A DNA stretch of 57,635 bases, taken from Treponema sp. UBA3862 (GTDB lineage: Bacteria > Spirochaetota > Spirochaetia > Treponematales > Treponemataceae). The position numbers and the translations under genes were made by a program. The notes under the pieces are model-generated. The model saw nothing but the letters and a program-made list of their open reading frames with translations. It had not been told where the DNA came from and did no database searches. Location of the stretch: positions 1-57,635 of the forward strand of contig DGGY01000038.1 in the NCBI GenBank assembly GCA_002392405.1. The letters run 5' to 3'. Shown here piece after piece: positions 36,455 to 45,514 of this stretch (the stretch's first letter is position 1; every line of letters starts with the position of its first letter).

Positions 36455-38631
36455 CAGATTTTGATTCCTGCGGTAAAATTAGGTACAAAGCGGATTTTTG
36501 AGCCCGTCCATACTTCGCCTGCAATCTTTAATCTGTAGGCATCATCAAAGTTTGCGTCATTATAGCCTGAGATATGGGTGTCGAAGTTTACGCCTGCAAA
36601 AAACTGGAAATCCTGTTTTGGTTTGTATGAAAGCAGGAATCTTGTCGAAGGAACAATGTTGAAGCGGTCTTCGTCCTTTACCCGGTCAGAGAAAATATAC
36701 ATGAAGTTTGAGTAGAATTCTATATTGAGTAGAATCCGTCCGAAGAGTATTGCCTGTGTTCCAAAGCCGGGGCTTGCTTCCATGGTCTTAAACTGTTTTA
36801 AAACATTGTGTCCCAAAAGCATTGACCCGTAGAAATTACTGGAGCCTATATGAACGCCTGTATTAATGGTTCCGCTGGTATTTCCTGAAAATTCATAAAG
36901 AACTTTAAATTCAGAGTGCTTTCTGATTTCTCCCTCACGGCGGAGTTTTGCCGTTTCCTTCCATTTTTCTTTTTTAAAGACAGGCGGCTGTGATTCCAAG
37001 GTGTCTTTTACGCTGTCAAAAGTCCATACATGTGCAACGCTTGCGTAAAGTTTGTAAGCGGGAGAGGTTTTTACAAGTTCACCTGAAACGCCGTAGTTCT
37101 GTACGGTAACTTTAAGAGGAGTAGGAATAAGGCTTTCGTGGCTTAAAACAATTTTGAAACTGCGGTTTTCAGGGAGACCGATAACTACCTGATTCTGGAG
37201 GAACGAGTTTGCGGCGGCCGGAAGTTTTATTTTTGAAAACTCAACTTTGCCGTCGATTATTGAAGCGAGCAGGGTGTTGTTTTCGTCAAAAACTGCGTAA
37301 TTTCCGGGTCCTTTAATGAGGATAAGGTTAGTTCCAAGATTTGAATAGACTTCATCTTCTTCAAGCGCTAAGAGCCAGGCCAGATAGGTTTCTGAGGCGT
37401 GCATATCAACACAGGTATTTATAAGTTCCTGTGTATCCATGCCGAATTCTCTGTTCACAACCCTGGATGTATACCAGGAGATAAAGCCTGAATTTTTCTT
37501 TGCACTCTCCTGGGCACTTAAAGGTTCTTCCTGGATTTTGTTTTCCGGAAAAACCATTTTTAAAAGCGCGTATGCCAGGGAATGAGCCGAGGCAAGTCCG
37601 CTGTAAAAATCAGAGACTTCAGGGTAGCGTTCTGCCATTGCGTTTTTGCATTCAACCGGCAGAAATGGCCCTGTTTTAAAAGGACAGTAGTCCCTCATCA
37701 TTAGTTTCTGAAAATATATGTTCATCTGCGGGATGAAGTAGGATTCATATTTCTGGTAATCGGTGTTCCAGTCGTTTATGATGGCCTTTATGTTTCCGTA
37801 TTTTTTGTATTTCCAGTTGTTCATGTTGAAAGGAACTGTAGGAACAACGTCTTCGGCATTTACTATGTTCCAGATGAAGCCGTATTTAGGGTTTTCTGCG
37901 GCATCGAGTGTCGTAACGTTTGGAGAAGCAAAGGTGTAATCGTAAATGTTTGAAGCCTTAAAAAGTTCTGTCTCTAAAAGCTGTGCGCCCAGAAGATTTG
38001 CAATTGCCGCCCCCCTGCTGTGACCTGTCAAAAGCAGATAGCAGTTATCTATATCGATTTTATTCTTCAGGATATAGGCGATTAGTGCATTTTCAACCTG
38101 TTTAGCGGCCTTTGAAAAACCTTCGTGGAAATCTTCTGCCTTTTGAGTTCTGTCTGAAATATTAAGGTTTGAAAGCCATTCATTTGAACTTAGAGGAGTT
38201 CCGCGGATTACTACAGTTATGAGTGCTGCAGGTCCTTTTGCGCTTTGAATCTGTTTTGAAGCAAAGGTGAAGGCGGACTGATTGTTTCCCCATACTGAAT
38301 TGTTGTAATTGATGGAGTAATGCTGTTCAATAAGTTTAGAAGTAAAGCCCAGCTTTTTAAGACACTGAATGATGAGGTTATTGTCAGGATCTTTTTCTGC
38401 CTGCTCATAGGCAACGTTAGCAAGAATTGCCGAAATGCGTGCAAGTCCGTGGTTGTAGTGGTAGGCTGATTTTTCACCGAACCATTTTTCGTTCCATTCG
38501 CATTTTATTATTGCAGGCTCATCTGAAACAGTTACAAGACCTCTTACAGGAAAAGAAACTGTTTCTGCGTACGAAAGGAAAGTTAAAATGAGAGAAAATA
38601 AAACCGGTGACAGGAACTTTTTAAGCTTCAT
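36454..38631 (-). CDS. Class 3 lipase with a C-terminal beta-rich region
   Basis: An exported hydrolase of 725 residues. A signal peptide covers residues 1-22. The lipase class 3 domain (PF01764) spans about 60-360, with nucleophile S205 in GHSRGAA, D261 in NAEDVVPTVPF and H350 in ASAHSLAYAL as a complete candidate triad. The middle (about 400-560) is beta-rich without a recognised family. The last 140 residues alternate polar and hydrophobic residues (VHIGSSNFYGSMLLG, FQFFAGVNFD) and end FTAGIKI, resembling outer-membrane beta strands, although the stretch is short for a full barrel. Substrate is unknown; phospholipid or triglyceride ester cleavage at the outer membrane would fit. It lies 24 bases after the HtrA gene stop and overlaps earP by one base. 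Confidence 0.82.
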   Translation of the reverse strand: MKLKKFLSPVLFSLILTFLSYAETVSFPVRGLVTVSDEPAIIKCEWNEKWFGEKSAYHYNHGLARISAILANVAYEQAEKDPDNNLIIQCLKKLGFTSKLIEQHYSINYNNSVWGNNQSAFTFASKQIQSAKGPAALITVVIRGTPLSSNEWLSNLNISDRTQKAEDFHEGFSKAAKQVENALIAYILKNKIDIDNCYLLLTGHSRGAAIANLLGAQLLETELFKASNIYDYTFASPNVTTLDAAENPKYGFIWNIVNAEDVVPTVPFNMNNWKYKKYGNIKAIINDWNTDYQKYESYFIPQMNIYFQKLMMRDYCPFKTGPFLPVECKNAMAERYPEVSDFYSGLASAHSLAYALLKMVFPENKIQEEPLSAQESAKKNSGFISWYTSRVVNREFGMDTQELINTCVDMHASETYLAWLLALEEDEVYSNLGTNLILIKGPGNYAVFDENNTLLASIIDGKVEFSKIKLPAAANSFLQNQVVIGLPENRSFKIVLSHESLIPTPLKVTVQNYGVSGELVKTSPAYKLYASVAHVWTFDSVKDTLESQPPVFKKEKWKETAKLRREGEIRKHSEFKVLYEFSGNTSGTINTGVHIGSSNFYGSMLLGHNVLKQFKTMEASPGFGTQAILFGRILLNIEFYSNFMYIFSDRVKDEDRFNIVPSTRFLLSYKPKQDFQFFAGVNFDTHISGYNDANFDDAYRLKIAGEVWTGSKIRFVPNFTAGIKI

Positions 38632-38655
38632 CTTTATCTGCCTTTTTTTGTATTT

Positions 38656-39942
38656 TTACAGAGACGTTCCTTTTGCTGCAGCATCAACGTCGGCGCCGTC
38701 CAGTACAACCTTGAGTTTTTCAAATTTGCCGTCACGGTAAACGGTTACAGTTACTGTGTCGTTCGGTTTTTTTGATTCCAGGGCACTTGTGTAATCTGCG
38801 TAGGTTTTTACGGAAATTGAATCGATTGCTGTAATTATATCTCCGCCTAAGTAAATTGTAGTCGGATTGAAACGGCTTCCATACTGAACGGCTTTTGTAC
38901 CGCCTCGGATGCCTGCTTTTTCTGCACTTGAGCCTGATTCAACTTCACTTACGAGAATTCCATAAGAGATTTTGAGACCTGCGTACTGTGCGATATTTGA
39001 AGTCATCTGAACAGGCTTAATATTTATTGTACCGCGCCTTACTTTTCCGAATTTGATTAAATCATTTACAACGCGGCGGGCTGTACTGACTGGAACTGCA
39101 AAACCGATTCCTGCTGAAGAGCCTGAGTTTGAAATTATCATTGTATTGATTCCGACCATGCGGCCCTTTGTGTCTAAGAGAGGTCCTCCTGAGTTTCCCG
39201 GGTTGATGGCAGCATCTGTCTGGATCATATTGCGGATGATTACATTGTTGCTTTCCTGAATAGGACGGCCAAGCCCTGAAATGATTCCTGTGGTCATAGT
39301 CCTTTCAAGCGCAAAAGGGTTTCCGATTGCAATAACTTTCTGTCCTACTTTAAGGCTGTCGGCGTCGCCGAAATCAATTGTCTTGAGTTTGACATTATCA
39401 GGCGGATCAAATTTTAAGACAGCAATATCGCTTTCTACGTCTTTTCCGACAACGACTCCGGGGTAACTTGTTCCGTCTGCAAGGGAAATGTTTATTTTAT
39501 TTGCTCCTGAGATTACATGAACATTTGTTACAACATAGCCCCTTCTGTCGATTATTGAACCTGAGCCTGAACCGCCTTCCTGGACTACAGGTTCTAAGAA
39601 CCAGTTTATTCCCATGACCTGAGTCGTGATGTTTACAACAGCTTCGTTGCATTTTTCGTATACAAAAATGTTCTGTTCTTCGTCCTGAGTATACTGTCCT
39701 GAAGAAGAGGAAGCCGGAGTGGCAGAAGGTTTTTCAGTTATGATTTCATCAGGAAGTTCTCCGTCTGTTTCAGAAATCAGTTCTGACTGAGCTGAGTTTT
39801 CTGATTCTGAAATTTTAAACTGCTCTTTAGAATCTGAGTTTTTAATGTATGTAAAATAGAAAAAAATGGATGCGGCAGCAAGACCTGTTATAAGTCCTGT
39901 AAAAACAGCCTTAACCATCTGATGTCTTGAGTATAATTTCAT
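38656..39942 (-). CDS. HtrA/DegP-type serine protease with PDZ domain
   Basis: A membrane-anchored periplasmic protease of 428 residues. A single N-terminal helix lies at about 12-32, followed by a low-complexity Ser/Glu linker to about 90. The trypsin-like domain (about 95-300) has the catalytic triad H142 (VTNVHVIS), D172 (ESDIAVLKFD) and S251 (NPGNSGGPLLD). One PDZ domain covers about 310-415, with DIITAIDSISV and a C-terminal VTVYRDGKFEKLKV strand. The anchor plus single PDZ fits the DegS/HtrA group better than the two-PDZ DegP group. Family members degrade misfolded envelope proteins, and DegS types cut anti-sigma factors. It follows the PEGA gene by 12 bases, in the same run. Confidence 0.93.
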   Translation of the reverse strand: MKLYSRHQMVKAVFTGLITGLAAASIFFYFTYIKNSDSKEQFKISESENSAQSELISETDGELPDEIITEKPSATPASSSSGQYTQDEEQNIFVYEKCNEAVVNITTQVMGINWFLEPVVQEGGSGSGSIIDRRGYVVTNVHVISGANKINISLADGTSYPGVVVGKDVESDIAVLKFDPPDNVKLKTIDFGDADSLKVGQKVIAIGNPFALERTMTTGIISGLGRPIQESNNVIIRNMIQTDAAINPGNSGGPLLDTKGRMVGINTMIISNSGSSAGIGFAVPVSTARRVVNDLIKFGKVRRGTINIKPVQMTSNIAQYAGLKISYGILVSEVESGSSAEKAGIRGGTKAVQYGSRFNPTTIYLGGDIITAIDSISVKTYADYTSALESKKPNDTVTVTVYRDGKFEKLKVVLDGADVDAAAKGTSL

Positions 39943-39954
39943 TATTTATTCCTC

Positions 39955-41604
39955 TTAAAGTAATATATACATTCCTGCTTCTGTTTTAAAGTATTTGCGG
40001 CAGTTAATTATCTGCAGAGAGCTTTTTAAGTTAAAAAACAGCGGATATGAAAAAGGGGAGAAGTGAAGGTCAATTCCGCCTTCCACAGCGCGGGTAAAAT
40101 CAGCTGAAGAGTCTTTTCTGTCATCTTCTGAGAGTCCTGTCGTTCCAAAAGAAGAGTGAAGGGCTGCAAACAAGCCTGCAGAAAAGTTGTCTGCGCTTAA
40201 CGTAAAGCTGATTCCGTTTTTCCAGACTTTATCATAGTTACTGTCAGCGGTATTGTAAGTTGAAGGGGCAAAAACGAATTCAGAGGAAAGGCCTGTATAA
40301 AAGGCATTTCCTTTAAGTCCGAGTACAATTCCTCCGCCGGCACCGCTTCCGTTGTCTGCTCCGTAAGGCGGGTAAGGACGGTTTGAGGCTCCTCCTGCCC
40401 TGAGTAAAAAGCCCCAGTTAAAATCAACAGCCTCACCTTTGTTTTCAAAAGTGAATTTTAGTGCTGTATTGAAGTTTGCAGAACTGTTTTCTTTTTTAAT
40501 CAGAGTGCCTGCTTTAAGTGTAAGTTCTGCGTGTTCTGAAAGTGAATAGAGAAGATGAAAGTTTACCGGAGAACCGTAAAAAGTGTTTTCCTTGTCAGTT
40601 AAGAAGGCGCCTGATGAAAAGCCGAGGTTGAGCGTGTCTTTAGGGTAATGAAGTGCCTGGGGAAGTGTTCCGCTTCCTGAGCCTGAAGAGGTTACAGAAG
40701 TCCAGGGCAGCCTTATTGAAGAATCAATATTAAAATTTATGCTTAAAGATTTGTCCCCGGATGAAATAACTGCAGTGTAGGTTCCGTCAGAACAGATTCC
40801 TGACGAAGTTTTTCCGTCCCAGGTAACGCTTTGTTCCCAGAAATTAAAATCAGGCAGAGAGCAGTCCAGGACTTCGTTTTTACTGGAATCGAGAATCTTA
40901 AAGTCTGCACTGCCTTTGTTCGTTACGGAAAAATAAAATTTTATCTTACCTGGAGTGCCGGGCAGGGCAGGGTTAAAGGAAGTCCTGTTCACCCTTAAGT
41001 TTGAGATTTCAAAAGGTGCCTCAGCAAGTTTAATTCTTATAAGCTGGTAAGAATGCCTGTAAACATAAAAGTCTGCTGTCTGTGTCTTAAAACCGAATTT
41101 TTTGGCTTCTAAGGTATGGCTTCCTTCCTGGAGAAAAACTGTCTGTTCAGAGATTTTCTGGCCGTCTATGTAAAGCTGTGTGTCCTGTGGCTCACTGTAA
41201 AAACTTACCTGTCCCCGGTATTTTTCAAGTTCAATGTAATAAACTGCTTCCTGACCTTTTCTTACCTGAATCCTGCAGCGTTTTGTTTCCCAGCCGCTTT
41301 TTTCAACTTTGAGGTTATATCTTCCTTCAGGCAGGTCATTTATAATTAAAGTGGTGTTACCTTCAAGCTGGCCGTTTAAGTAAACAGCAGCGTCAGATAC
41401 ATTGCTTTTGACTGTGATTTTTGTTCTGCCTGTGTCTGTAAGGGAAAACTTTTCTGCTTCAAGTAAGTTAAATTCCCCGCCGGAAACAGAAGATTCTTCC
41501 AGGGCTGGCATTTCTTCAATGCTGAATGAAGATTCCTGTGAGTAAAGATTAAACAGAAAAAATGAGTACAATAAGGCGGATATAAAAATCCTAAATCTTT
41601 GCAT
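39955..41604 (-). CDS. PEGA-domain envelope protein
   Basis: 549 residues with an N-terminal signal peptide (about 1-22). Two tandem PEGA modules (PF08308), at about 61-128 and 130-195, are recognisable: AAVYLNGQLEGNT and LPEGRYNLKVEKSGW in the first, QLYIDGQKISEQT and QEGSHTLEAKKFGF in the second. An Ig-like domain resembling the FlgD type follows (about 200-295: VTWDGKTSSGICSDGTYTA). The rest, about 310-549, has alternating beta strands rich in Gly and Phe, suggesting an outer-membrane barrel or a surface beta-domain. PEGA modules are common in surface proteins of bacteria, with no enzymatic role known. It lies 17 bases after radC and 12 bases before the HtrA gene. Confidence 0.82.
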   Translation of the reverse strand: MQRFRIFISALLYSFFLFNLYSQESSFSIEEMPALEESSVSGGEFNLLEAEKFSLTDTGRTKITVKSNVSDAAVYLNGQLEGNTTLIINDLPEGRYNLKVEKSGWETKRCRIQVRKGQEAVYYIELEKYRGQVSFYSEPQDTQLYIDGQKISEQTVFLQEGSHTLEAKKFGFKTQTADFYVYRHSYQLIRIKLAEAPFEISNLRVNRTSFNPALPGTPGKIKFYFSVTNKGSADFKILDSSKNEVLDCSLPDFNFWEQSVTWDGKTSSGICSDGTYTAVISSGDKSLSINFNIDSSIRLPWTSVTSSGSGSGTLPQALHYPKDTLNLGFSSGAFLTDKENTFYGSPVNFHLLYSLSEHAELTLKAGTLIKKENSSANFNTALKFTFENKGEAVDFNWGFLLRAGGASNRPYPPYGADNGSGAGGGIVLGLKGNAFYTGLSSEFVFAPSTYNTADSNYDKVWKNGISFTLSADNFSAGLFAALHSSFGTTGLSEDDRKDSSADFTRAVEGGIDLHFSPFSYPLFFNLKSSLQIINCRKYFKTEAGMYILL

Positions 41605-41621
41605 ACTAATAATTTACCCGA

Positions 41622-42284
41622 TTATTTTAAGGTCGGCAATAAGCCGTGTTCCAGGAAACTGAAGTAACTGTTCTTTGTTATTATTATGTGGTCGAGGAGT
41701 GCCAGTCCTAAAAGTTCTGAGGCCCTCAAAAGATGTTCTGTTGTTGCAAGGTCCTGCCCCGAAGGCTCGGCGTGTCCTCCCGGATGATTATGGCTTAAGA
41801 TTATTCCTGAGGCGTGCTCTTTGAGCGCTTCGGAAAAAATCTCGCTGGGTTTTAAAACTGCCATATTACCAGCCCCTACACAAAGCACGCGGATATTCAT
41901 TATTTCCTTTGCGCCGTTTAAGGTGATTGCGACAAAGTGTTCAGCACTCTGCATTGCAATATGCTTTATAAACGGAATAACGTCCTTAGGATTGTGCACC
42001 TGAGCCTGGGGACTTCTGTTGTGCCTTTTTCCAAGTTCAAGGGCGGCAGCAATGCTTAAAGCCCTGCTTTTTCCGACACCGTCAATTTTCTGGAGTTCGT
42101 TTACCCACTGTTCCTGGTTAGTCGCGCAGATTACATCCAGAATCTTTTCAGCCATGTATTCCACGGGCATTTTTCTTGTCCCTGTCCCGAGAATGAGCAT
42201 GATGAGTTCTTTGTCATTCGGCCAGGAAAGCCCGTTTTTAAGGGTGAGCCTTCTGATGTCAATCTGTTCTTTTGATTCGTTCAT
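41622..42284 (-). CDS. radC: RadC family (JAB/MPN domain) protein
   Basis: I place the start at 42284, where AGAGGTACAAATG gives a ribosome site; the frame is open further upstream but without one. The 220-residue protein has an N-terminal helix-hairpin-helix region (LQKIDGVGKSRALSIAAALELG, about 64-85) and a C-terminal JAB/MPN domain with the metal motif SHNHPGGHAEPSGQD, giving H165, H167 and D178 as metal ligands. The length is usual. Despite its name, a DNA-repair role for this family is poorly supported, so the function is open; the metal motif suggests a hydrolase. It heads the minus-strand run that leads to efp and is divergent from the glucosaminidase gene. Confidence 0.9.
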   Translation of the reverse strand: MNESKEQIDIRRLTLKNGLSWPNDKELIMLILGTGTRKMPVEYMAEKILDVICATNQEQWVNELQKIDGVGKSRALSIAAALELGKRHNRSPQAQVHNPKDVIPFIKHIAMQSAEHFVAITLNGAKEIMNIRVLCVGAGNMAVLKPSEIFSEALKEHASGIILSHNHPGGHAEPSGQDLATTEHLLRASELLGLALLDHIIITKNSYFSFLEHGLLPTLK

Positions 42285-42312
42285 TTGTACCTCTTTTTCT
42301 TCACTATAATAA

Positions 42313-42340
42313 TTGACGTGAGAATTCAACTTTTTACAAT
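42313..42340 (+). promoter_or_regulatory. Promoter for the Bax-like lipoprotein gene
   Basis: TTGACG (42313-42318), 16 bases, TACAAT (42335-42340). A CCGATAT motif follows at 42368-42374, just before the start codon. Confidence 0.55.
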
Positions 42341-42381
42341 TTTTGAAGAAAAAAAGTGAAAAAAACACCGATATTTTTTAT

Positions 42382-43008
42382 ATGATGGGAAAATTTTTTA
42401 AGAAAAGAGTTCTGACAGCATTGTTAGTGTCAGTTTCAGTAATATTCAATTCTATTTTGTTTTTTTCATGTGTCAGTACAGCCCGCCCTGTTCCGGCTGT
42501 TCGTGAAGAATGTTCAAGGAATCTTCGCGCCAGAGGAATAAAATCTGACCTTCAGCTTGCGAGGTTTTTTCTTGCGGAGAATCCAGAGCTTCCTGTTGGA
42601 AAAGTACAGCGTCTTGCTTCATATTACATAAAAGAAGGGGCTGCAGAAGGAATTAATTCTGATGCCGCTTTTGTTCAGATGTGCCTTGAAACTGGTTTTT
42701 TGCGTTTCGGAAATCTTGTAAAAAGTGAATGGCATAATTACTGCGGTCTTGGTGCTGAGGGCCCTGAAAAGCCGGGAGAACGCTTTGAAACGGAAGAACT
42801 TGGAGTAAGGGCTCATATCCAGCATCTTCATGCCTATGCTACAACAGAAGATATAAAACTCAATCAGCCGCTTGTAGATCCGCGTTATTCATGGCCTCAC
42901 AGAACAAAATATGCTGAAACCGTTTTTGACCTTGCGGGCACCTGGGCCATGGATAAAGAATACGGAAACAAGCTTGATGAACTTTTAAGCCGTCTTTCCT
43001 TATTCTAA
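42382..43008 (+). CDS. Bax-like glucosaminidase-family lipoprotein
   Basis: From the ATG at 42382 (a second ATG follows at 42385) the protein has 208 residues. No clear ribosome site is visible, so the start is chosen because it begins the signal peptide, which ends in LFFSC with C30. The glucosaminidase domain (PF01832, lysozyme-like fold) covers about 58-200. INSDAAFVQMCLETGF carries E103, the probable catalytic acid, and HNYCGLGAEG matches the conserved N-x-x-G-L/I block. Members cleave the glycan chains of peptidoglycan, here probably from the periplasmic side while lipid-anchored. It is a single-gene transcript with its own promoter and a shared bidirectional terminator. Confidence 0.85.
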   Translation: MMGKFFKKRVLTALLVSVSVIFNSILFFSCVSTARPVPAVREECSRNLRARGIKSDLQLARFFLAENPELPVGKVQRLASYYIKEGAAEGINSDAAFVQMCLETGFLRFGNLVKSEWHNYCGLGAEGPEKPGERFETEELGVRAHIQHLHAYATTEDIKLNQPLVDPRYSWPHRTKYAETVFDLAGTWAMDKEYGNKLDELLSRLSLF

Positions 43009-43010
43009 AA

Positions 43011-43053
43011 AAAGCCGGTTTTATAATCTTAAAAACCGGCCCTGTATTTTTTT
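43011..43053. terminator. Bidirectional terminator between the Bax-like gene and pyrH
   Basis: GCCGGTTTT (43014-43022) pairs perfectly with AAAACCGGC (43032-43040). A-rich sequence lies on the left and a T-run on the right, so both convergent genes can use it. Confidence 0.8.
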
Positions 43054-43072
43054 CGGATTATTATTGGGGAAA

Positions 43073-43768
43073 CTATTTTATGGTTGTTCCAGTATAGTCC
43101 CTGCCTTCAAGAATTGCCCTGATGTTATCAAGGTTTTTGCCGCCGGCACAGATTACAGTAAGTCCAAGTTCCTGGGCTTTTTTAGAAGCAACAGGATCAA
43201 AAGGACAGTTTTTGCCCGGGGTCCACTCATCTCCGACAATCTTCCTGAAATCAGCCCATGAAATGCTGTCAATTGGTTTTGCATCAGGATTTTTGCGAGG
43301 ATCATCAGTGTAAACTTTTTCAATGTTGCTTAAATTTACGACTGTATCTGCATTAAATTTTTCTGCAAGTAAAACGGCGTCGTTATCAGTAGAAAAGCCC
43401 GGTTTCCAGCCTGCTGCAAGAAGAATTGAACCTGTAAAATCTTTTGCCGCAGTCGGGTCAGTTACAACGTCTTCTTTACAAAGTTCTCCGAAACTTGCCT
43501 TTACAAACTGTGCATTAAGTCTTGTTGCCATAATACCGATCCAGTCAGCAGCCTGTGTGCCCTGGTCATCAGGAGTAGAGGTGACTTCGCGGAAAGCCTT
43601 CTGGTAAATGCGTGCAGGACCGCCGCCGCCGACTACAAAAATCAGTCTGTCATCTTTGTGTGATGAAAGATAATCTTTAATCATTGAAACAAATTTCTTT
43701 ACAAATTCTGCATCAGGACCTTCAGGCGCTACAATAGAGCCTCCTACTGATAAAACTTTAGTAGACAT
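43073..43768 (-). CDS. pyrH: UMP kinase, archaeal-type
   Basis: UMP kinase makes UDP from UMP and ATP in pyrimidine nucleotide synthesis. The 231 residues show the amino-acid-kinase fold: SVGGSIVAP at the N-terminal phosphate loop, IFVVGGGGPARIYQ (about 43-56), FSTDNDAVLLAEKF (about 124-137) and VNLSNIEKVYTDDPRKNPDA, where nucleotide is bound. The short N-terminus starting with the S-x-G-G-S strand and the YTDDPRKNPDAK block resemble the archaeal subgroup rather than the common bacterial PyrH. TTGGAGGAAATATG is a strong ribosome site. The gene lies 63 bases after the TIG/transglutaminase gene on the same strand. Confidence 0.88.
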   Translation of the reverse strand: MSTKVLSVGGSIVAPEGPDAEFVKKFVSMIKDYLSSHKDDRLIFVVGGGGPARIYQKAFREVTSTPDDQGTQAADWIGIMATRLNAQFVKASFGELCKEDVVTDPTAAKDFTGSILLAAGWKPGFSTDNDAVLLAEKFNADTVVNLSNIEKVYTDDPRKNPDAKPIDSISWADFRKIVGDEWTPGKNCPFDPVASKKAQELGLTVICAGGKNLDNIRAILEGRDYTGTTIK

Positions 43769-43831
43769 ATTTCCTCCAATAGATTACCGCTTAAGTTCAC
43801 TCACATGAATTCGCAGTATCTGCCTTTTCTT

Positions 43832-45514
43832 TTAGTATATACCTGCAATAACAGGATCGTTCCATAAAGAACTGTAATTAACTTTTCCAGAAGAACTTTC
43901 TTCCCAGATTGACTGAAGAGCAAAAGTCCTCTCTTTGTATACGATGTTACTGTTAGAAAGAGTAGGCTTAAGTTCGTTGTAGCCTCTGCTGAAAACAATG
44001 TGCTGGCTGTCTATGTTTCCAAAGTAGAACTGGAAAGGATCTTCAATGGTTTTAAATGCCTTGTATTCCATTTTAAGTCCCATTGCAGGATCTACAGGAA
44101 CCCAGCCGAAGTTTTCCAGATAGAATTCAGACCACCAGTGGCTTACGGCTTTTAAATCAACATCAACCAGAATTCCGCTTACAGGAATTGCAGGTATTTT
44201 AAGGGCACGAAGAAGCGCTGTAAAGGTAACAGCAAAATCGTAGGCATCTCCGCTTTTATCTTTCAGCAGGTCTTTTGGATCAGAACCTGGTTTCCGCACA
44301 GAAACAAGTTTATATGTATTGAGAAGGTATTCATAAACCAGTTTTGCTTCGAGATAAGGATTTGTTTCATTTTTTACGATGGAAGCAGCAAGTTTAACAT
44401 ATTCCTCATCATCTGATTTAATAAGGCTGTCAGGAGAAGTAAAGGTTGTGTAAAGAACTCTGCTCTTATCGGTAAAAGGCTTTACATATTTTGGATTTAT
44501 TGAAGTTGTAAGTGCGTATTCATCAACTACAAAACTGTGATTAAAGCGAAGCTTTTTTGACCCTGCTTTTGAAAGTTCAAACTGATGGATGATTGTATTC
44601 TGATAGGATTCAAATACAGGCTCAGGGCGGCACTCTGCAATATAGGCAGCAGGCTGTCTTGCCATAACTGGCGGACGTGGAATCCTTAAGGAAAGTGTTG
44701 TGTTAGAACGGGAATTGATGTCTTCAATATCAGCATTGAGCTGAATTAAATAAGTCTTTTTGTCTTTATATTCTTTTGTGCCGGCAGGCAGCGAAATTTC
44801 AAGATAGGAAAGGTTGCTTTTTCCTTTTTCTGTCTGGACATAAATCTGACCTGAAACAGCACCGTCCGGAACCCTTATGTGAATTTCAGAATCACTCCAG
44901 TATTCATAGTCATAGTTGTCTTCACTTGCGGCGATGCAGGGAATCTCTTCTGTCTGTTCTGAATTAGTCTCCCAGCCTGCAGTAAAGAAAACCTGGGCAT
45001 TACTGCGGATTGTACCGAAGTTTGTTCCGCTGATTATCAGTAAACTTCCCGGAGCCGCTTTTTCAGCAGAAAGCTGAGTTATTACTGGCAGTGAAGTCTT
45101 TGTGTCCGGAAGAACTTCTACAGGAATTCCTGCGGCATTTGCAAAAAAGCTGGGTTTTGATTTTCCTGTTTTAGTAGAAACTATTACAAGTCCGTCCTGA
45201 ACGTTCGGAGGAAGAATCAGCTTAATCTGAGTGTCTTCCCAGCCAAGATAACCTGAAGCGGTAATCTTTGAGCCTCCGACTTCAACATAATCGGAAGGAT
45301 TTCTTATATCACCAAAGTTTTCTCCGGTAATAATCATCATATCCCCCGGAGCTCCGACAGGAGGATTTACAGTATAAATTTCAGGAATCTTTCTTGCCTG
45401 CAGGGTAATGCCTGAAATTGCAGTCAGAACAATGAAAATTACGAGAATGACAGAAAATACCCTGAAAACAGGATATTTACGGAAAAGGATTTTAAAGATA
45501 TCAGTTGCTTTCAA
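43832..45514 (-). CDS. TIG-domain protein with an inactive-looking transglutaminase-like domain
   Basis: 560 residues with one N-terminal helix (about 18-38), so probably anchored in the inner membrane with the rest outside. Two TIG/IPT Ig-like domains follow: about 43-125 (PPVGAPGDMMIITGENFG) and about 143-240 (AAPGSLLIISGTNFG). A beta-rich segment leads to a transglutaminase-core domain (about 380-485). Its His (H459, SHWWSEFY) and Asp (D475, VPVDPAMG) are present, but the Cys position reads SGDAYDFA, with A424 where family enzymes have Cys. It is therefore probably a binding or structural domain. It overlaps the anti-sigma gene by 14 bases, which ties it to the regulator pair. Confidence 0.8.
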   Translation of the reverse strand: MKATDIFKILFRKYPVFRVFSVILVIFIVLTAISGITLQARKIPEIYTVNPPVGAPGDMMIITGENFGDIRNPSDYVEVGGSKITASGYLGWEDTQIKLILPPNVQDGLVIVSTKTGKSKPSFFANAAGIPVEVLPDTKTSLPVITQLSAEKAAPGSLLIISGTNFGTIRSNAQVFFTAGWETNSEQTEEIPCIAASEDNYDYEYWSDSEIHIRVPDGAVSGQIYVQTEKGKSNLSYLEISLPAGTKEYKDKKTYLIQLNADIEDINSRSNTTLSLRIPRPPVMARQPAAYIAECRPEPVFESYQNTIIHQFELSKAGSKKLRFNHSFVVDEYALTTSINPKYVKPFTDKSRVLYTTFTSPDSLIKSDDEEYVKLAASIVKNETNPYLEAKLVYEYLLNTYKLVSVRKPGSDPKDLLKDKSGDAYDFAVTFTALLRALKIPAIPVSGILVDVDLKAVSHWWSEFYLENFGWVPVDPAMGLKMEYKAFKTIEDPFQFYFGNIDSQHIVFSRGYNELKPTLSNSNIVYKERTFALQSIWEESSSGKVNYSSLWNDPVIAGIY

